This document shows, piece by piece, positions 50,007-55,365 of a DNA stretch of 55,365 nucleotides. A model generated the notes under the pieces. The model did no database searches. It was not told the DNA's origin and saw nothing but the letters and a program-made list of their open reading frames with translations. The stretch comes from DASYPQ01 sp041488095 (GTDB lineage Bacteria; Planctomycetota; UBA1135; GCA-002686595), in the NCBI GenBank assembly GCA_041488095.1, contig JBGPOP010000029.1, forward strand, positions 1-55,365. Reading direction: 5' to 3'. The first letter of the stretch is position 1. Each line of letters starts with the position of its first letter. A program made the translations under genes and the position numbers.

Positions 50007-52490
50007 CTACCGAATGGATGCGCCTTCGACTTCGATGGATCCCCAATAGGTCCAGTCGCCCGCATCGTCACCGCTTGGCCCGGGCCGCGTGATGAGGTGC
50101 AACTGCGCGCCTGCCCGACTCTCGAAGCTGACTTCGAAGTCTCGGCTCACGCGATCCGCGGGGTCATTGCGCGGATCGAGCCGGAGGTTCAGCAGCAGGC
50201 GTCTCGCGCCGTTCTCCTCCTCCAGCAGCAGGCAAAAAGTCGCCCCATCGGTCTTTTCCGCGAGCCAGGCCTTGGGCAGCATTCCGTACCGCCCTCGAAC
50301 GATGTGTTCCCCGGCCAACAACTCGAAGCGGATGTCCGAGGGTGCGTGCGTGACGAGCACCTCCTCCCCATCGACCTGTTCGCTGCTCGGAGGGGAAGCC
50401 GAGTCGATCGCGGCAGGCTGCGTGCGGAACAGGGGCATGGGCGGAGGTCGATCCAGGTCCGGGACCACGACCGGCGCGATGGCATTTCTCGCCGTGATCC
50501 GGAGGTCGATCGAAGTGGCGTACAACCGGGGGTACTTCGGCTCGAGTACCGTGACGGCGATGGTCCGATGCACGAGCCTCCCCGTGGTCCAGTCGATCCA
50601 TTGTTGTTGGGAATGCAGCCAGGGATCGATGATGGCTCCCGTCCGCATCATCCCCGGTACGATCCGCGCCTCGGAGGTCTCGTCCGCGTCATTCTCCACG
50701 CAGAGGGAGATCGGAGGCGCCCGGAAGAGGGACTTCACGAGCCGGCCGAGCAGTGAGTACCGGATGTCGAGAGAGAGAACGTGACAAGCCCCCCCGTCGC
50801 GCGGCAACGCGACCCTCTCCCCAAAGCCGACCGACTTCTCGAGAACGATCCGTGGCGGATCCGTCGATTCGTCCCGCGGCGCGCGCTGCAGGAGGAGCAT
50901 TCCCCTCTCCACGAGCACGGGTCGCCAATCGCGAGCAAGCACCTGCAGCGCGAGCCCGTCATCCATCGTAGGGAGGCGGTTGTCGATCGTCTGCAGGCGA
51001 AACAGCAGGTACGGCGGGGCGTCCTCCCCTTCCAAGAAGTTCGCGTTCAGGGTCAGGAGATCGGGATCCAGCGCGCAATAGCTCTGGAAGACTGGTCTCG
51101 GCCTCCACCGCATGCCGTTCAGAAAGAGGTATCCCTGCTCGTAGGAGAGCATGTCGATCGGCTCGTCTCCTACCTTCTCGAGCGTCCGTGGCAGAGCATG
51201 TTTCCGTTGGTTCTGCCGTAACTCCGAGTCTCGCTGGGCCTGGAATCCTCCGAGGTCGAGGAGCCCTAGCCCGTTGGAGTACAGGCGCCGGCCACACTCT
51301 GGAACGATTGCGCTTGCGCGGTACGGGCTCGAGTCTCGACTCCCCACCGTCCCGACAACACCCAGTACCGCGAGGCAGAGCCGCGTCAGAGTGGCTGCGT
51401 TCCGTCTCCAAGACGGCATCTCCTCCGGTGTCGGGAAGAGAAAGCCTGCGATGGCTCCCCACTTGAAGAACAAGGGGGTGTGGTCGGAAGCGCGAACGAA
51501 CCCGCTCTTGAAGGCGACGAAAGTTCCGAGCAGGAGGCACGCACCCGTCGCCACCAGCGTCGCCCGGGGCCGGTACGCGACGACGAGGAGAAGAAACAGA
51601 ATGACGAATCCTGCCAGCCCGAGGAGACCGAGCCGAAGGATCGAAGTCCCGCCGAGGGTTGACATGCCTTCCTCGTATCCAGATGCGATCAGCGCAGACA
51701 AACGGAAGTAGGACGGCAAGTTGGCTACCGACTGGCCGCAGAGGGTCCAGAGGAGGAGGAACCATCCGCACCATGCGGCGCCGACCCCCAGAGCGATCCT
51801 CCGCTCTCCCTCTATCCACCTCCCAGCGGTCACGGCCGCGACACAACCCAGCGACGCCATGCATAGCGTGAACTTGACCAGAGAGAGCGCGGCGAGCACG
51901 AGCGTCATCCACAGGATTCCGGTCGGGCGTCGTCCGGGTCGATCGAGGAGGAGCACCGCTGCGGCTGCGAGGGCGATCAGCTCGTAGGGAAACGAACTGG
52001 TCGGAAGAACGACGATCAAGAGGAACGCGAGCGTTCTCTCCAGGATGCCTCGAATACGGAGGAGGACGCGGATGAGCAGCATGGCGACCAGTAGGCCGAA
52101 GCCAGCTTCCCAGGCGAGGACCCTGATCCCGAAGAGATCCGGGTCGTAGCTGCCCGAGCACATGTAACCGAGTGGCCCGTAGGTGAAGACGAGGTCGGCG
52201 CCGGACTGCATTCTGGAATGCAGGGCCACTCCCAAGGCCCCATTCCACGACGAGTCGAGAGTCGGACTCACGATGTCGGCCGGCAGCCTCAAGTTTGCGA
52301 GCCAGACGAGGAGGGCCAGGAGAGCGATGCCGATCTCTCGCTGGCCGATGCGGGTCACTGCGGATCCCGCCCATTCGACTGCGGTCACAATGAAGCGCTG
52401 CCGGCCAAACGAGAGGGCCGCGGGGAGTTGGACCCTGGGTCTGAACGCGCGCTGAAGGAAAGAGAACCCGCGGATTCGACGTTCCGTCAT
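50007..52490 (-). CDS. Polytopic membrane protein with large C-terminal soluble region
   Basis: A protein of about 827 residues from ATG 52490; the frame is open for 36 further codons upstream without conserved sequence. The first half has about ten hydrophobic helices (IGIALLALLVWLANL, VLAWEAGFGLLVAMLLIRVLL, IALGVGAAWCGWFLLLWTLC, LLGLAGFVILFLLLVVAY). The loop DSSWNGALGVALHSR to ADLVFTYGPLGYM resembles the region after the first helix in uncharacterised polytopic proteins with an FTYGPLG motif, somewhat like glycosyltransferase-C-type enzymes. The C-terminal 400 residues are beta-rich and probably periplasmic. I cannot assign a reaction. No operon partner is close. Confidence 0.8.
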   Translation of the reverse strand: MTERRIRGFSFLQRAFRPRVQLPAALSFGRQRFIVTAVEWAGSAVTRIGQREIGIALLALLVWLANLRLPADIVSPTLDSSWNGALGVALHSRMQSGADLVFTYGPLGYMCSGSYDPDLFGIRVLAWEAGFGLLVAMLLIRVLLRIRGILERTLAFLLIVVLPTSSFPYELIALAAAAVLLLDRPGRRPTGILWMTLVLAALSLVKFTLCMASLGCVAAVTAGRWIEGERRIALGVGAAWCGWFLLLWTLCGQSVANLPSYFRLSALIASGYEEGMSTLGGTSILRLGLLGLAGFVILFLLLVVAYRPRATLVATGACLLLGTFVAFKSGFVRASDHTPLFFKWGAIAGFLFPTPEEMPSWRRNAATLTRLCLAVLGVVGTVGSRDSSPYRASAIVPECGRRLYSNGLGLLDLGGFQAQRDSELRQNQRKHALPRTLEKVGDEPIDMLSYEQGYLFLNGMRWRPRPVFQSYCALDPDLLTLNANFLEGEDAPPYLLFRLQTIDNRLPTMDDGLALQVLARDWRPVLVERGMLLLQRAPRDESTDPPRIVLEKSVGFGERVALPRDGGACHVLSLDIRYSLLGRLVKSLFRAPPISLCVENDADETSEARIVPGMMRTGAIIDPWLHSQQQWIDWTTGRLVHRTIAVTVLEPKYPRLYATSIDLRITARNAIAPVVVPDLDRPPPMPLFRTQPAAIDSASPPSSEQVDGEEVLVTHAPSDIRFELLAGEHIVRGRYGMLPKAWLAEKTDGATFCLLLEEENGARRLLLNLRLDPRNDPADRVSRDFEVSFESRAGAQLHLITRPGPSGDDAGDWTYWGSIEVEGASIR

Positions 52491-52970
52491 GGTCTTTCTG
52501 ATGAGGAACCCTTGAGCGGGGATGGAACAATGTGCCGGTGGTTGTTGCGCCACCGGCCCGAGGGAGAGAGCGGTGTGTCCACCCGACTTCCCGGACACCG
52601 CGCCGCTCGCGTGGCGCGGTGCCTCTTGTCGGGGCCCACATGCGCAACCGGCTCAAGGCGGGCTGCGGACAGCAGTGTACCACGGGTGGCCGGCGGTCAC
52701 TGAGCCCAGAAGGTGATCAGCGTCGGTCCGCGCGCTGCCTGGCCGAGGCCCGTCCCGCTACCGCGAAGTACCTCGTCCCGCGCTCTGCCCCTTGCTCTTG
52801 AGCTTCTTCGCTGCCAGCAGTTGCGCGATCGGCTTCTTGAGCACGACCGTGTCCGTCCGGAGCGCCCGCCCGTTCTCCTCCAGGCGCTGACCCGGCTTCG
52901 AGCGGACTTGAACGAGGACGCGAGCGGCGATCTTCGCCAGGTCGGCGGGGGAGCGGCGTGCCGCCGCGAC
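52491..52970. other. Intergenic region with hairpins and a wHTH remnant
   Basis: Two clear inverted repeats lie here: GCCGGTGG/CCACCGGC (52534-52541 and 52550-52557, loop 8) and CACCGCGCC/GGCGCGGTG (52596-52604 and 52613-52621, loop 8), with GTGTCC/GGACAC (52575-52580 and 52593-52598) overlapping the second. They could be regulatory elements upstream of the membrane protein gene or repetitive palindromes. The right part holds the winged-helix remnant at 52766-52960. Confidence 0.45.
52766..52960 (-). pseudogene. Winged-helix remnant, copy 3
   Basis: On the minus strand the sequence reads LVQVRSKPGQRLEENGRAL, RTDTVVLKKPIAQLLAAK and KLKSKGQ, matching the C-terminal wHTH of the protein at 54794-55318. 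After KLKSKG the frame is shifted relative to the GRKRGTKYLVK ending of the other copies. No start is visible, and it begins right after the stop of the secreted gene at 52971 on the same strand. It is a decayed 3' portion. Confidence 0.5.
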
Positions 52971-54185
52971 CTAGGGCAGGTTGAAGTTGAGGAGGTAGTT
53001 CGAGACGTGCGGCGCGCCGATGCGGATCGCCGGGTTGCTGGTCGAGTTGTTGCAGCTCCCGAGGTCCTCGAACTCGGGATCGAGCGGAAGCCCGGTGAAG
53101 CTGACGGCCTGGAAGCCGCCCACCGTCTCGCCCCCCTCGAACCACTCCTGGCTGGACGTGGCCGTGCACCCGTTCACATACCTCAGGTAGCCGAAGTCGA
53201 ACAGCACGAACTCTGGGCCGGGGTACTGGGTCGTGCTCGTCCAGCCGCCGATCCGCTTTTGCATGAGCGGCATGACGGGGTCGGGCGCCACCGAGCTGCC
53301 GCAGGCACCGTTGGCGTTCACGAAGGTCGCGATGTACTGGTTGGGACCCGTGGCCGTGCAGAAGCAGAACTCGTTCAGCGCCAGGAACGACCCGATCGTT
53401 GGTTCCTCGAACGTGCACGCCTGCGGCGCGGGCGTCCAGTTGTTCCAGCGGACAGCTTCGGCGTTGATGGGGCCGTCACTCCGGACCGTGCCCGAGCTCG
53501 AGGGGACGAAAGTCGAACCCGGTCCGACGATCGAGAAGGAGCGCGACGGGTGGAGGCCGCTCGAGGGAGCGGGCCGCGCCGTCCCCAGCCGATGGTGGAT
53601 CGAGTCGCATTCGTGGCTCAAGGCGAACGCGACCTGCCAGCCGCCGCTCAGGCAGTCGAACGCGTAGTCGATGTAGCCGCTGAAGTAGATCCGCGTGTAC
53701 AGGGAGGTGCAGGCCGGTTTGCGACACGGACCGGTGGGCAAGAGGGGCGTGGGGATCAGGTCGCCGTTCACGACGAATCGCCAGACCTGCAGGTTGACCG
53801 CGCCGACCACGGACGACTCCTGCCAGGTGCGCGAGTAGAAGGCCTTCACACTTCCGTTCCAGAGGTAATTGGTCGTCCCGCAGGTCTTGACCCGGAAGCG
53901 GATGTTGTAGACGCCGCAGAGGACCGCTCCCCCGCCCGTCGCCGGGAGGACCGGTCCGAGGGTGACGCAGTCGAGGAAGTTCTGCGTGACCTGACAGCCG
54001 TTGAAGCAGAGCCAGCGGGCGTCCGTCTGCATCGCGGGGATCGCCGGAACCGTGGCAAAGGTCGACGCGCAACACGGGCCGCCATCGAGGCCGTCGGGAC
54101 CGCACTGCGACCGCGCGGGCGGAGCGGCAAGGGCGAGGGCCGTGACGAGAGCGAACGAGCCGAAAAAGCGCGGATGGGCGATCAT
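52971..54185 (-). CDS. Secreted Cys-rich protein of unknown function
   Basis: A 404-residue exported protein. ATG 54185 lies 6 bases after a very strong AAGGAGGA ribosome binding site. The signal peptide MIAHPRFFGSFALVTALALA is cleaved near PARSQ. The mature protein is rich in Cys, Gly and aromatic residues (PCCASTFATVPAIPAMQ, TRIYFSGYIDYAFDCLSGGW, LALNEFCFCTATGPNQYIA) and looks beta-rich. I recognise no domain. It lacks the YYRDP domain of the other secreted proteins here, although a remnant of that domain starts 295 bases upstream of it on the other strand. Probably extracellular. Confidence 0.82.
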   Translation of the reverse strand: MIAHPRFFGSFALVTALALAAPPARSQCGPDGLDGGPCCASTFATVPAIPAMQTDARWLCFNGCQVTQNFLDCVTLGPVLPATGGGAVLCGVYNIRFRVKTCGTTNYLWNGSVKAFYSRTWQESSVVGAVNLQVWRFVVNGDLIPTPLLPTGPCRKPACTSLYTRIYFSGYIDYAFDCLSGGWQVAFALSHECDSIHHRLGTARPAPSSGLHPSRSFSIVGPGSTFVPSSSGTVRSDGPINAEAVRWNNWTPAPQACTFEEPTIGSFLALNEFCFCTATGPNQYIATFVNANGACGSSVAPDPVMPLMQKRIGGWTSTTQYPGPEFVLFDFGYLRYVNGCTATSSQEWFEGGETVGGFQAVSFTGLPLDPEFEDLGSCNNSTSNPAIRIGAPHVSNYLLNFNLP

Positions 54186-54479
54186 GGAGTTCCTCCTTGT
54201 TGTCCCTACCGCCGCGGCCGGCAGCGAGGGTTCCTGCCTCTGCGCAGCGGAAGAGCTGGAGGTTACGCCGCGGAACGAGATCGCGCAACCGTCCCCGTCG
54301 CAATCACGCGCGCGGACCGTTCGACGAGCCCGAGAGGCTCTGGACGTGTGCAGGGCGAGCATCTGCTCCCACGCCCGTGCCCGCGAGCGGTTGTGGGATG
54401 GAGACGAACGAGAGACGACGGGCTGATTCCGGCAGATCGCGGACTGGCGAATCGCCTGCGCCGACTCCCTGTCCATCCC

Positions 54480-54646
54480 GCATCCAGACCGGGCAGAGCC
54501 GGTTCTACCTCGTGTACTACCGCGACCCGAACGTGCTTCGTGGATGTCCTGCGACGAGCACGTTCAACGCGACGCAGACCGGTCAAGTGACGTGGTGGCC
54601 CTGAAAGGCCGGCCTACCTCCCGAAGCACCTCGTCGCGACGCGGCC
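54480..54646 (+). pseudogene. 3' remnant of a YYRDP-domain gene plus wHTH tail remnant
   Basis: Bases 54480-54604 encode IQTGQSRFYLVYYRDPN, then TFNATQTGQVTWWP and a stop. This is the last 40 or so codons of the cysteine-rich C-terminal domain, closely matching 44486-44607. No upstream part of the domain exists, so this is a gene end left by deletion or duplication. Just after it, 54622-54646 matches the antisense tail of the winged-helix family (CGAAGCACCTCGTC, compare 33218 and 44625). The bases 54186-54479 before it contain nothing I can assign. Confidence 0.65.
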
Positions 54647-54793
54647 GTGGAGTGGGACACTACTGCCTCGGCCCGATTCCCGGACCCTACGGGATCTGCT
54701 CTGCGGCACGTTGAACATCCCCGAGCGCTATTTACGGCTTGCGCTGCGCTCGGCGGACTGGGAGGATCAGAGGGCAGCCCTACCGAAAGACAC

Positions 54794-55318
54794 ATGACCA
54801 TCACGCACGAAGCAGAACGAATGCCCGAGACCACGCCGAGGAAGCGCATCCGCCGCGACGCAGAGCAACTCGTCGCAGACCTTCAGGCCAAGATCGAAGC
54901 GATCAAGGCCCGCGCCATACGCAAGCGCGCCAAGGCCAATCCAGCCGTCCGCTACACCGTGGCCGCCGTCCGGAGCATCGACAAGGCCATGGCCGCGACA
55001 GCTGACAATGTGATGAAGCGCACGCTCGAGGAGGCACGGGGAGTGCTGAGCGCGTACCTGACGCTACAGGGCGTGATACCCGCGGCCAGCGCCGGCGAGC
55101 GAGGTACGACTGGCCGCCGATCGTCGGAGGTCGTTGAGCAGACGGGCGCGTCGCTCCTGGCGCACGTGAAGAAGAACCCTGGCCAGCGCGGGGAGCAGAT
55201 CGCCGAATCGCTGCACATGGACACGAAGACGATGCGACTGCCGATGCAGAAGTTGATCGCGGGCGAGAGGGTCAGGACCAAAGGTGAGCGCCGGGCGATG
55301 AGGTACTACCCGGCGTAG
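54794..55318 (+). CDS. Small DNA-binding protein with coiled coil and C-terminal winged helix
   Basis: A protein of about 174 residues from ATG 54794; the frame is open upstream to 54647 without conserved sequence. Residues 14-50 form a basic helical or coiled-coil segment (RIRRDAEQLVADLQAKIEAI), and 51-85 a second helix. The last 60 residues are a winged helix: ASLLAHVKKNPGQRGEQIAE, LHMDTKTMRLPMQKLIAGE and RVRTKGERRAMRYYPA. I know similar small proteins, often several per genome, from planctomycetes and deltaproteobacteria, where they are annotated as DNA-binding. It is the only complete-looking member of a family whose remnants lie at 33218, 44520, 52766 and 54622. The target is unknown. 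Confidence 0.78.
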   Translation: MTITHEAERMPETTPRKRIRRDAEQLVADLQAKIEAIKARAIRKRAKANPAVRYTVAAVRSIDKAMAATADNVMKRTLEEARGVLSAYLTLQGVIPAASAGERGTTGRRSSEVVEQTGASLLAHVKKNPGQRGEQIAESLHMDTKTMRLPMQKLIAGERVRTKGERRAMRYYPA

Positions 55319-55365
55319 GGGCTGAACGCGCGGTGTGGCAATGGCCAAGACCGCGCCTCCCGCCG

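Noticed and set aside
52713..54590. 625-codon + strand frame antisense to the secreted gene
   Set aside because: No domain or good start is seen; the minus-strand gene has a signal peptide and an excellent ribosome binding site.
54690..54710. Third copy of the VCGPY gene start (GGACCCTACGGG)
   Set aside because: Only about 13 bases match and there is no matching start codon; too short to distinguish from chance.

Overview
The window is a high-GC bacterial segment, probably from a member of Planctomycetota. The reasons are a membrane Ser/Thr kinase fused to a TolB-like propeller, many secreted propeller, HEAT and cytochrome proteins, and above all a cysteine-rich C-terminal domain ending in a YYRDP...TFN...V-W-x-P signature on several secreted proteins, which I associate from memory with deep-branching planctomycetes. 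There is no rRNA or recognised tRNA to fix the taxonomy, and the lineage is an inference.

Left part (1-16141, all + strand). A kinase-propeller gene cut by the window edge is followed by a compact run of genes: an SNF2-type helicase with a DUF3883 nuclease-like tail, an AlbA_2/HATPase protein, a ParA-type ATPase, a DUF1156 adenine-type DNA methylase, a Fic protein and a DUF499 ATPase with a Swt1/HEPN-like N-terminus. Helicase, DUF1156 methylase and DUF499 ATPase form a recognised defence core (as I recall, the helicase-methylase-ATPase or Hma type, related in parts to DISARM and BREX). The ParA, AlbA_2 and Fic genes embedded in it make this arrangement the most interesting item here. The only sizeable internal gap (8072-8401) carries repeated ATGGCGC sites and may be an internal control point.

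Middle part (16293-30019). A minus-strand group encodes a PIG-L-type deacetylase, a sodium:solute symporter and a DUF2911 protein. A truncated AbiEi-like antitoxin with an operator-like palindrome follows. Next is a minus-strand three-gene operon: a HzsA-related propeller with one heme motif, a six-heme YVTN-propeller cytochrome, and a Reg_prop propeller fused to a periplasmic-binding-protein domain. A RidA-family gene overlaps a class I-beta DAHP synthase gene on the + strand.

Right part (30509-55365). This is a collection of secreted and surface proteins: a mosaic P-domain/TSP3 protein, a GYWKTH protein, a HEAT-repeat protein, a three-gene pseudopilin cassette, a carboxypeptidase-regulatory-like repeat protein, a seven-repeat propeller, a large TPR-CHAT protease-like protein and a polytopic membrane protein. 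Three of these proteins share the YYRDP C-terminal domain, and a fourth copy survives only as a 3' remnant. Degenerate winged-helix reading frames lie antisense beside several of them, with one apparently complete relative at the right end. Short dispersed intergenic repeats suggest recombination or decay of a mobile gene pair.
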